From Bacteroidales bacterium (GTDB lineage: Bacteria; Bacteroidota; Bacteroidia; Bacteroidales; Muribaculaceae): a DNA stretch of 64,000 nt. Position 1 is the first letter of the stretch. Each line of letters starts with the position of its first letter. Positions 1-8,296 of the stretch are shown here, piece after piece. The notes beneath the pieces are model-generated. The model did no database searches. It saw only the letters and a program-made list of their open reading frames with translations, and was not told the DNA's origin. The DNA is taken from the NCBI GenBank assembly GCA_020860515.1, contig JAJBUG010000061.1:1012-65011 (forward strand), in the 5' to 3' direction. The position numbers and the translations under genes are program-made.

Positions 1-98
1 GACCCGCTGCTCCGGGGCTGTCGCAGTGGGCAGCAGGTCGCTGACCCGCTGCTCCGGGGCTGTCGCAGTGGGCAGCAGGTCGCTGACCCGCTGCTCCA
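1..98. repeat. 42-bp tandem repeat (about 2.3 units, cut by window edge) of GACCCGCTGCTCCGGGGCTGTCGCAGTGGGCAGCAGGTCGCT
   Basis: Exact repetition at 1-42 and 43-84 plus a partial unit 85-98; shares the GGTCxxTGACCCGC core with 2745-2880 and 6331-6396. Confidence 0.9.
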
Positions 99-120
99 AA
101 TTGGGTGGTGGGCATGGCGG

Positions 121-1608
121 TCAGGGAGTGGGTTGGATGTGCTTGTCCGACACGCCTTTCAGCACTGCTGGCACCCCGCTGAATATCTCTACTGCCACAT
201 CCATCTTCCCATTCTTGGGGTCTTGGGCTAAGACGGTGCCCACGAGGCCCTTGAAGGGATTGCGCAGGAGCAGTACCTTGGCGCCCGTCAGGTCGGTGCC
301 GGGCGCAAATTCGGCTTTTCGGCGTCCATTGATGTTGAGATATGCTTTGAGGCGGTCGATCTCCTCCTGGGTGATGCGGCAATGGAAGGTGCCATCGGCG
401 TCGGTGAATCCATAGAGATAGCCGCTGTAGCCCACGGCATAGTCGATGAGCTTGGCCTCATAGAAGTTGCACTTGATGAGGAGCATCGACTCGAAGAACG
501 GATTCTCGTAAGGGATGGTGCGCTTGCCATCGTGGCGATAGAGGATGTCGGTCGGTTCAAGAAATTCGATGTCGGCAGGGCAGTGGCTATTTTCGCGGAT
601 GCACATCCTGACGCTGGTGCGGCTGGCGAATGTGCACATGATGCAGAACCACGACTTGACGACATCGGTAAATTGCAGAGAGATAGATCGGAGCAAGTCC
701 GATGAAATCTTACTAATATGCTGTAAATCAATAGGTTGTACCCCCCCCCATACGGCGATCGAGGCAATGGCTCGCAGAGCCTCGACATCGCATAGCGGAC
801 ACTCCATAGCCAGGGTGAGGAAGCTGAAAAGCGGATCGCCATTCACGGGGAGGTCGATTTTATTTTGGGCGAGCAGCGCTTGGGCATCGCGGCTCAACTG
901 GCTGATTTTCTCACGCTTGCGCTTGTTGGAATCCTGCGGACGCAGGATGGGGAAAAGGTAGGTGCGCTTGGCATCGGCGTAGCTGTCGATGATGGCCTTT
1001 ATGGCATCGGGCAGTTTAAGGGTTACGCCATTGGCGAGGGTGAGCGTGGAGGCAGCAGGGTCGTAATCAGCCGACTTGAGGTTGGCCAGGGCTTCGAGGC
1101 CTATGCCGTTGAGCAGGATGCTGAGCAGGGCATACGCGGTCAGGCTGCGCTCACGGCTGAGCTGAGCCTTGCGGGGCTGGTCCTCGGTGGCGTCGGTTAG
1201 GCCATGGATGGCCTCGCCCTTGCTGATATAGAGCGAAAGCATGCGCTTGATTTGCTCGGTGTAATTGGTCAGGAGCTGCTTGTTGCCCACGAACTCGCGC
1301 TCTCGCTTGGTGTCGGGGAAGATGCGAAAGTTGGGCAGCAACCTGTCCTTGATTATATTGCGGGTGATGGTCTTGTAGGAGGCTCTGCGCTTGTCGGCCA
1401 CGCAGGCGCTGCGCTGGAGCGAATCCTCAAGGTAATTGAAAATCTGCTCCTGGAACTCGCTGGTGAGCAGTGCATAGAGGCTGAGCTGGCGATAGTCGGG
1501 ATACAGCTTGCGCACTATATCATAGAAATTCCAATCGCGCTGCTCTTCACGGGTCAGCGGGCGACCTGAAATCAAGTAGTCTTCGATGGTGGAAAGACTT
1601 TTTAACAT
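121..1608 (-). CDS. NusG/UpxY-like transcription antiterminator (C-terminal NGN + KOW) with ~300-aa N-terminal extension, possibly degenerate integrase-like
   Basis: C-terminus reads KSWFCIMCTF...PFFESMLLIKCNF...GYLYGFTDADG...GAKVLLLRNPFKGLVGTVLAQDPKNGKMDVAVEIFSGVPAVL (NGN+KOW pattern); N-terminal part weakly recombinase-like (LLNGIGLEALANLKSADYD). Confidence 0.6.
   Translation of the reverse strand: MLKSLSTIEDYLISGRPLTREEQRDWNFYDIVRKLYPDYRQLSLYALLTSEFQEQIFNYLEDSLQRSACVADKRRASYKTITRNIIKDRLLPNFRIFPDTKREREFVGNKQLLTNYTEQIKRMLSLYISKGEAIHGLTDATEDQPRKAQLSRERSLTAYALLSILLNGIGLEALANLKSADYDPAASTLTLANGVTLKLPDAIKAIIDSYADAKRTYLFPILRPQDSNKRKREKISQLSRDAQALLAQNKIDLPVNGDPLFSFLTLAMECPLCDVEALRAIASIAVWGGVQPIDLQHISKISSDLLRSISLQFTDVVKSWFCIMCTFASRTSVRMCIRENSHCPADIEFLEPTDILYRHDGKRTIPYENPFFESMLLIKCNFYEAKLIDYAVGYSGYLYGFTDADGTFHCRITQEEIDRLKAYLNINGRRKAEFAPGTDLTGAKVLLLRNPFKGLVGTVLAQDPKNGKMDVAVEIFSGVPAVLKGVSDKHIQPTP
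741..749. repeat. Homopolymer C9 (G9 on coding strand) inside the NusG-like ORF
   Basis: Directly visible: ggttgtacccccccccatacgg. Confidence 0.95.
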
Positions 1609-1784
1609 TGGACCTTTTTTTGATGCCTCCTCGCTATTTCCCTTCCTTTATTCGGCCATGATGAGAGCCGAATTTAGAGCGAATGGAGAATGAAAAAGCG
1701 TATGCATTTCGAGTGCTGGGACGTTTTCTGACTGCAAAGTTACGAATTTTCTCTGAGATTACAAAAAGTTTTGGCACAAATTCA

Positions 1785-2645
1785 CTAATAATCGCTGAAT
1801 AGCTTGGGCTTGATTTGGATTCCGAAGCGGATTTGGGTTTGGAACACCTTGTAATCGAGCAGCCCCTCGCCGTAGCCATTGTAGTATTGTATGAAGAAAT
1901 ATTCGTTGGCATCCTTCCACATGCGCATGCCCAGCTCCACGATGGTGTTGTAGTTGAGATTCCAGCCTTTGCGCTTGACCAGGGTAATGGCACCGTTGAA
2001 TCGGCGGTTGCGGCTCATCACCTGCATGCCCATCTGGTAGATGCCGCTGTAGCGGAGGATGTCCTTGTTGTTCATGCCATCTACGATTGGAATCCAGAAT
2101 TTGCCGTGGACCATCAGATTGGGATCGATCATGAAGCTGCCGCCGAGGCTGATTTTGTTCCAGGAGCGCGATTCGTCACCGTCGCGACCGTTGCTCTCAT
2201 GTTCAATCACAAAGGTGAGCTTGCCTATGTAGCGGTCGTGGACGAACAGGGGCTTGGCCAAGCCGATGCCAGGGTTGAAGTTGAGATCGGTCATGGGCAT
2301 GGAATTTTCGAGCACGTTCCAGAACACTTTCTGGGTGTAGAAGAGATACAGATAGGTACCCCAGGGGAGGGTTGACTTAGTAAGGCGCTGGGCTACAGAG
2401 ATCTGGAACTTGATATTGGTGTTGTGGCTATTGGCCTTTTTGCCGAGCGGGGGGCCGAATACGAAGTAATTGTCCTTGTAGAGGCCGAAATAGGGCTGGT
2501 TTTCAAAGTCCTGCTTGATGCTGTCGGCGTTTAGCTCTTCACCAGGGAGGCTTACGATTTGAGCGAGGGCTGGGAGGGGGGCCAGTCCGAGCAGAAAGAG
2601 TGATAATATCAACAACAACCTTTTCACGGACGCAAAATTAAGCAT
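1785..2645 (-). CDS. pldA: Outer membrane phospholipase A
   Basis: Signal peptide; HESNGRDG catalytic-type motif; YNGYGEGLLDY C-terminal motif typical of PldA. Confidence 0.85.
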   Translation of the reverse strand: MLNFASVKRLLLILSLFLLGLAPLPALAQIVSLPGEELNADSIKQDFENQPYFGLYKDNYFVFGPPLGKKANSHNTNIKFQISVAQRLTKSTLPWGTYLYLFYTQKVFWNVLENSMPMTDLNFNPGIGLAKPLFVHDRYIGKLTFVIEHESNGRDGDESRSWNKISLGGSFMIDPNLMVHGKFWIPIVDGMNNKDILRYSGIYQMGMQVMSRNRRFNGAITLVKRKGWNLNYNTIVELGMRMWKDANEYFFIQYYNGYGEGLLDYKVFQTQIRFGIQIKPKLFSDY

Positions 2646-2742
2646 TTTTTGGCTAATTTCCTATTTTATAGGTCATTTTCGCCAATTTTGTTTACTTTTT
2701 TGATAAAAAATAGGAGCAGAAGAAGTCGGTAGGCTTACCATT

Positions 2743-2881
2743 TTAGGAGCAGCGGGTCAGTGACCTGCTGCATATCAGGCGGGGAATCAAACTATACAAA
2801 CCATCATACTCAAACCATACAGGCAATACTTCACCTTGATACTGGTTGGTGTGCGGCAGGTCACTGACCCGCCGCTCCTAA
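2743..2881. repeat. MITE-like inverted pair of a palindromic repeat (TTAGGAGCAGCGGGTCAGTGACCTGC ... GCGGCAGGTCACTGACCCGCCGCTCCTAA)
   Basis: The two copies are inverted relative to one another around an ~80-bp core in the pldA/DUF389 intergenic region. Confidence 0.85.
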
Positions 2882-2918
2882 ATAGATTCGCCTTATTGGA
2901 GGGTTGATGTGATATAAA

Positions 2919-2950
2919 TTTGGTAGTGTGGGGGAAAAGTAGTAATTTTG
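2919..2950 (+). promoter_or_regulatory. Bacteroidetes-type promoter TTTG-N20-TAATTTTG
   Basis: TTTG at 2919-2922 and TAATTTTG at 2943-2950, 20-bp spacer, upstream of ATG at 2971. Confidence 0.7.
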
Positions 2951-2970
2951 TAAAAACATCGGTAAGAGTT

Positions 2971-4332
2971 ATGATACTTGAAACATTAAAAAATCAGGTG
3001 AAGGGCTATTTCAACCTTACGCCTTACCTCGACGACCAGGGAGTAGCCAAGAAGGATATTATCGACGGGGTGTCGTTTCGCGGCCCCAACATCATAATCC
3101 TGATCCTGGCGATATTCGTGGCGTCGCTGGGCCTTAACACTAACTCCACGGCTGTAATCATCGGCGCCATGTTGATTTCTCCGCTGATGGGGCCAATCGT
3201 GGGCATCGGCCTGGGCGTGGGTACCTACGACTTCCCCCTGATTCGCCGCTCGGCGCGCAATTTGGCGGCTGCGGCATTGTTCTCGATCATGACCGCTACC
3301 GTCTATTTCCTGATTTCGCCTGTGAGCGAGAACCACAGCGAGTTGCTGGCCCGCACATCGCCTACGATTTATGATGTGTTCATTGCCTTCTTTGGCGGCG
3401 CGGCTGGCATTGTGGCGATTGCCTGCAAGCAGAAGGGCAATGTGATTCCCGGCGTGGCAATCGCTACGGCCCTGATGCCTCCGCTTTGTACCGTGGGCTA
3501 CGGCATTGCCACTTGGCAATTGAATTATGCTTCGGGCGCATTCTATCTGTTTGTAATCAACAGCATTTTCATCGCACTCAGCACTCTGATTGGGGTGAAG
3601 CTGTTCAAGTTCGCGCCCGTCAGCTTTGTGGATATGCAGCGGCGCAAGCGAGTGAAGAATTGGATTACCGCCATCGTGATTGCCACGCTGCTGCCAAGCA
3701 TCTACCTGACAGTGATGATGCTGCGCGACACATTCTTTATCAATGATGCCAACCATTTTGTACAGACCGAGTTTAATCTGCCCAACACCCAGGTGTTTTC
3801 GAGCAAGGCTTATGTGCAGAAGTGGAAGAAGCATATCGATGTCACCCTGATCGGCCAGGCTGTGAATATCGACTCGCTGCAGTTGGCACTGACCACCAAA
3901 CTGAATGAGAGCCGAGGGCTCCACGGCACGATACTGAAGATAACGCAGGGTTTTTCTACCAATTCGGGTGTGACGGCTTCGTCGGAGAGCACGGGGCTGA
4001 CCGACCTTTTCTCGGGCGTGGTGAATCAGATTGAGAGCCAGAAAACTACGATCGACTCACTGCGAACGGTGATTAACGATAGGGAGGCGTTCGATTCGCT
4101 ATCGTATGTAATTGCGCCTGAGCTGAAGGTGATATTCCCGCAATTGACGTATATCGCCTTAGGGCATAATTATGTGTGCGATATCGACACACGGCAGGTG
4201 GATACGCTGAATGTGGCGCTGATTGAGCATCAGCAGCCAGTGCCCGACCTGAAGAAGATGAAGGAGTATCTGGAGACGCGCACGGGGCTGAAGAATATCC
4301 ACATCATCCGCACGGATATACCGATAAAGTAG
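2971..4332 (+). CDS. DUF389 domain multi-pass membrane protein
   Basis: ILAIFVASLGLNTNSTAVIIGAMLISPLMGPIVGIGLGVGTYD is the DUF389 core; start moved to ATG 2971 downstream of the promoter. Confidence 0.85.
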   Translation: MILETLKNQVKGYFNLTPYLDDQGVAKKDIIDGVSFRGPNIIILILAIFVASLGLNTNSTAVIIGAMLISPLMGPIVGIGLGVGTYDFPLIRRSARNLAAAALFSIMTATVYFLISPVSENHSELLARTSPTIYDVFIAFFGGAAGIVAIACKQKGNVIPGVAIATALMPPLCTVGYGIATWQLNYASGAFYLFVINSIFIALSTLIGVKLFKFAPVSFVDMQRRKRVKNWITAIVIATLLPSIYLTVMMLRDTFFINDANHFVQTEFNLPNTQVFSSKAYVQKWKKHIDVTLIGQAVNIDSLQLALTTKLNESRGLHGTILKITQGFSTNSGVTASSESTGLTDLFSGVVNQIESQKTTIDSLRTVINDREAFDSLSYVIAPELKVIFPQLTYIALGHNYVCDIDTRQVDTLNVALIEHQQPVPDLKKMKEYLETRTGLKNIHIIRTDIPIK

Positions 4333-4436
4333 GTTTTACGTTTTACGTTTTACGTTTTTAGTTTTACGTTTTTAGTTTTACGTTTTACGTTTTTAGTTTT
4401 ACGTTTTTAGTTTTTAGTTTTTAGTTTTTAGTTTTG
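4333..4436. repeat. Degenerate heptad/octad tandem array (TTTTACG / TTTTTAG)
   Basis: About 14 units directly visible, running into the TTG start of tilS. Confidence 0.9.
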
Positions 4437-5759
4437 GGTTTTATTGAGAGGTTAAAATATAATATTGGGCGGCATGGGCTGCTGCCGGATAGGAAGCCGG
4501 TGATTGTGGCTGTGAGCGGCGGGGCTGATTCGGTGGCGTTGCTGGCGGGGCTGCATGAGTTGGGCTACGACTGCGTGGCGGCGCATTGCAATTATCATCT
4601 GCGCGGCGAGGAGAGCAACCGCGATATGCGAGCCGTGCAGGACCTATGCGCGCAGCTTGGCGTTGACCTTTACGTGCGCGACTTCGATGTGGAGGCTCGT
4701 CAGCGCGCTACTGGCGAAAGCTTGGAAATGGCTTGCCGTGCTTTGCGATATGATTGGTTCGCTGACCTTCTCGACCGCCAGCGCGCACAGGCCATAGCCG
4801 TGGCCCACCACCGCGAGGACAATGTGGAGACATTTTTTATCAACCTGACGCGCGGCAGCGGCATCACTGGCTTAGCTGCCATGCGCTGGCGAAATCAGTA
4901 TGTAATCCGCCCGATGCTGGATTTTTCACGGCAAGAGATTGAGAAATTTTTGACCGAACGAGGCATAGCCTACGTGATTGACAGCACAAATCTTGAGAGC
5001 GTTTACACTCGCAATCGGTGGCGCAATCAGGTGATCCCTGCCATCGAGCAGATGATGCCTGGAGCAGTGGAGGGCATTTTGGCGTCGCTGCAGTATTTGG
5101 CAGAAAACCGTGACTTTTACGAGGAGCAGATGGCACTGAAGCGCGCTGCTTATCAGCAAGGGCGTGAGATTGACCTTGCTGCGCTAATGGCTACGGAGAA
5201 GCATCCGAGGCTGGTGCTGTATGAGTTGCTTCGAGGGCACGGATTTAATTTCTCACAAATTGATGATATTTTGGCCTCGTCGGGGAAGTCGGGATTGGAA
5301 TTTGAGGGTGAAGGCGTGAGGCTGGAGCTGGACCGTGGGATGCTGCTAATTATAGATGAGGAAGTTTCTTTTTCGGCAAGTGGAATGAGGGTGTCGCTGG
5401 CTCGGGATATATTGTCGCCAGTACACATATTAATTAGCGAACACCCTGTGGCGCAGTTTAAGCCAGTGAGGGATGTGAATGTGGCATTCTTTGATATTTC
5501 GGTGATAGGCAGGGGGGCGAATTTTGAATTGCGTCATTGGCAGCGAGGGGATAGAATGGCCCCCTTCGGTATGCATGGGGCTACTAAACTGGTGAGTGAC
5601 ATCTTCGCTGGGGCGAAGATGAGCGCTGAGGAGAAGCGCAACGCTTGGCTGCTGACGCGCAATGGGGAGATATTGTGGATTCTCGGGCTGAGGGCAAGCG
5701 AACTATTCAGCATCGGCCCAGAGACGCGCCGGTATCTGCGCCTTGAATACCGACGGTAA
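4434..5759 (+). CDS. tilS: tRNA(Ile)-lysidine synthase
   Basis: PP-loop VAVSGGADSVALLAGL; HCNYHLRGEESNRD; HHREDNVETFFINLTRGSGITGLAAM. Apparent TTG start. Confidence 0.95.
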   Translation: MGFIERLKYNIGRHGLLPDRKPVIVAVSGGADSVALLAGLHELGYDCVAAHCNYHLRGEESNRDMRAVQDLCAQLGVDLYVRDFDVEARQRATGESLEMACRALRYDWFADLLDRQRAQAIAVAHHREDNVETFFINLTRGSGITGLAAMRWRNQYVIRPMLDFSRQEIEKFLTERGIAYVIDSTNLESVYTRNRWRNQVIPAIEQMMPGAVEGILASLQYLAENRDFYEEQMALKRAAYQQGREIDLAALMATEKHPRLVLYELLRGHGFNFSQIDDILASSGKSGLEFEGEGVRLELDRGMLLIIDEEVSFSASGMRVSLARDILSPVHILISEHPVAQFKPVRDVNVAFFDISVIGRGANFELRHWQRGDRMAPFGMHGATKLVSDIFAGAKMSAEEKRNAWLLTRNGEILWILGLRASELFSIGPETRRYLRLEYRR

Positions 5760-5766
5760 TGTATTT

Positions 5767-7707
5767 TCAAACTGTGGTGATTACGTGCATTTGGCAGTGG
5801 GGGCAGTCGAAGTCGAGGCGGTAGGTGGCGGCTTTGTTTTTTAGATAAAGGGGCCCGGGGAGGGGCTTGGCTCCGCCTTCTTTCAGGCAGGCGCCGAGCT
5901 CTCGGCGCAGGCAGTAGCGAGTGGTCATTACGCAAAGCGGGTCTTTGGTCTTTGGCCTTTGGTCTTTGGGGATTTCGAGGGCTGGCTCGATTGAGGTGAC
6001 GCCGTGGTCGCGGTAGAATCGCTCGGCCAATGAATTTGCCACATTGTCATGGTATGTAAGTGCTTTTTCTGGGTATTTGCAGGGCTGCTCAGCGGGGCGA
6101 TACTCGTAATGGTGAGTAGCTTGGATTTGTGCATCGAGCAGGGCTATTGCTTCGCGTTTAAGATCTGCTAAAACTGAGGCTGGGATGAATTGGTCGTCGG
6201 GAATGTCGTCGATTAGGGTTTCAAGGCGATAATTGGTGCCACCGAGTTTGGAGAGGATTTTTAGGCGCGTTTCTTTTTGGGGAGTGCGGGCATTTTGGTA
6301 TGGGCAGTCGGCGGTGACGGAGGCTGATGGGCGGCAGGTCACTGACCCGCCGCTCCGGGGCTGTCGCAGTGTGCAGGTCACTGACCCGCCGCTCCCAGAT
6401 AGGTCAACCTTATGGGGGTTAATGGCTATGGTTAGGGAAATTAAGCTATTTTGGGTAGTAAGACCCATTGTGATGGGGATGAGGCGTGTGGCTGTGTCGC
6501 GGGTCAGCTCGGCATCGCGCTTAGTGTCGCGATTGCGGTAGAGCTGAGTGCCAGGGGCAATCTCCACGGGTGTGGCAGGGAAAAGCTGGTTGCCGTCGAT
6601 GCGATTGAGGCGGAAGCCTACAAATTCGCCCGACTTATTGAAGAAGCCGAGCCCATCGCCGTTGGCGAGTGGCGCGGTCAGCTTGGCGGTAATCATGCGC
6701 GGCGTGGATTTCACCACGCTGCCTACTGGCTGGCCAATCCACTTGGGAGTGTCAAAATTGGCCATATTATGGGACCGCTGGGACCCATTTGTCCTGGTTG
6801 TCCCAGTTAAAAAATAATCTGTGTAGCCTCGATTGAAAGCTGATTTGAGGTCGGGAGTAAAGCTCAGCTTTACCTCGCCCATTGAGGCGCGGCAGAAGCT
6901 ATCGGGGTGTTTGGCTATTACCTCGTCGAGGCCTCGGCGGTAGCTGGCCACCACATTTTTCACATAGGCGGCATCCTTGAGTCGTCCTTCGATTTTAAAT
7001 GATGAGATTCCAGCCAAGGCCATGTCCTCGAGGTCGCTGATGCGGCACATGTCGCGTAGCGACAGCAGATGCTTGTTGCGCATCAGCACACGTCCGTTAC
7101 TATCCACCAGGTCATAAGCCATGCGGCACATCTGTGCACATTCGCCACGGTTGGCGCTGCGGCCATTGGCCACGCAGCTGGCATGGCAATCGCCGCTGTA
7201 GCTTACGCATAGGGCTCCGTGCACAAAGGCTTCAAGCACCACATCGCTCGGCACAGCCGCACGCACCTCGCGAATCTGGTCGAGGGAGAACTCGCGCGGC
7301 AGCACCAGTTGATTGAAGCCGCAGCGGGCCAAGAATACAGCCTTGTCAACGCTGCGGATGTCGCACTGGGTGCTCGCATGGAGTGCGATTGGCGGTATTT
7401 TCATTCTCAGCAGCCCCATGTCCTGCACAATCAGCGCATCCACGCCAATTCGCCAGTAATCGCGCACAAGGTTCTCCACGCTTGCAATTTCATCTTCATA
7501 TATGATGGTATTGAGTGTGGCATAGACTTGTGCGCCGAAGCCGTGGGCCAGGCGCACAAGCTTGGCGATGTCGGAGATGCTGTTGGTGGCAGCGGCGCGC
7601 GCCCCATGCGTTGGGCCGCCGATGTACACAGCATCGGCTCCATGCATCAGGGCAATGCGGGCTATTTCGGCATCACGCGCAGGGGCCAGGAGCTGAAGAG
7701 ATTTCAT
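5767..7707 (-). CDS. Peptidase U32 family protein
   Basis: LLAPARDAEIARIALMHGADAVYIGG; EAFVHGALCVSYSGDCHAS; SFKIEGRLKDAAYVKNV; contains an in-frame palindromic repeat and a heptad array. Confidence 0.9.
   Translation of the reverse strand: MKSLQLLAPARDAEIARIALMHGADAVYIGGPTHGARAAATNSISDIAKLVRLAHGFGAQVYATLNTIIYEDEIASVENLVRDYWRIGVDALIVQDMGLLRMKIPPIALHASTQCDIRSVDKAVFLARCGFNQLVLPREFSLDQIREVRAAVPSDVVLEAFVHGALCVSYSGDCHASCVANGRSANRGECAQMCRMAYDLVDSNGRVLMRNKHLLSLRDMCRISDLEDMALAGISSFKIEGRLKDAAYVKNVVASYRRGLDEVIAKHPDSFCRASMGEVKLSFTPDLKSAFNRGYTDYFLTGTTRTNGSQRSHNMANFDTPKWIGQPVGSVVKSTPRMITAKLTAPLANGDGLGFFNKSGEFVGFRLNRIDGNQLFPATPVEIAPGTQLYRNRDTKRDAELTRDTATRLIPITMGLTTQNSLISLTIAINPHKVDLSGSGGSVTCTLRQPRSGGSVTCRPSASVTADCPYQNARTPQKETRLKILSKLGGTNYRLETLIDDIPDDQFIPASVLADLKREAIALLDAQIQATHHYEYRPAEQPCKYPEKALTYHDNVANSLAERFYRDHGVTSIEPALEIPKDQRPKTKDPLCVMTTRYCLRRELGACLKEGGAKPLPGPLYLKNKAATYRLDFDCPHCQMHVITTV
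6331..6396. repeat. Palindromic dispersed repeat (two cores GCGGCAGGTCACTGACCCGCCGC and GTGCAGGTCACTGACCCGCCGC) inside the U32 CDS
   Basis: Same core and spacer (CTCCGGGGCTGTCGCAGTG) as at window position 1-98; about 66 nt = 22 codons. Confidence 0.9.
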
Positions 7708-7735
7708 GTGGTTATTATTGCGCCCTCTGGGCTTT

Positions 7736-8281
7736 TTATTTGCAGGCGAGGTCGAGATTGAGCATTGAGGCTTTGTAGGCGTAGAGGCCGTCGTTGCTGA
7801 GTTCTACGAGCTGCATCTTGCCGTCGAGGCCAGGCACTCGCACGTGGGTCTCGTCAACGAAGGTGAGGAATGGGAGCTCCTCGTCGTCGCCCATCACGAT
7901 GGTCCAGGTCTCGATGTCCTGATGGAAGTTGAGGCGCGTCTTTGAACCGTCGTTCATGCTGGTGATGGTGTAGCCCTTGCCGTCACATTCAACCAGGTAT
8001 TTGCCATCGGCACCGTCGATTATGCTCTTACCTTTGGCCACAGGCGACGAACCACTCCAGAACTCAATGCTATTGAGCACCAAGATATCAGCCAAGAATG
8101 AAACCTCGTAAACGGGGATAATCCAGAAGCCGATGAACACCAGTTCGTTGACAAACTTGCTGTCGATTCGCTCGTTCCAAGCCTTGAGCTTGTTGAAGAG
8201 GGCGAACGAGCCGATGCAGCTTTGCATCGACATTGATGCCAGCAGAGCGCAGGCTATGGCCAGGGTGGTGAATTTTTTCAT
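7736..8281 (-). CDS. DUF3332-family lipoprotein
   Basis: MQSCIGSFALFNKLKAWNERIDSKFVNELVFIGFWIIPVYEVSFLADILVLNSIEFWSGSSP matches DUF3332. Confidence 0.8.
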   Translation of the reverse strand: MKKFTTLAIACALLASMSMQSCIGSFALFNKLKAWNERIDSKFVNELVFIGFWIIPVYEVSFLADILVLNSIEFWSGSSPVAKGKSIIDGADGKYLVECDGKGYTITSMNDGSKTRLNFHQDIETWTIVMGDDEELPFLTFVDETHVRVPGLDGKMQLVELSNDGLYAYKASMLNLDLACK

Positions 8282-8296
8282 TGTTATGTAAATTGG

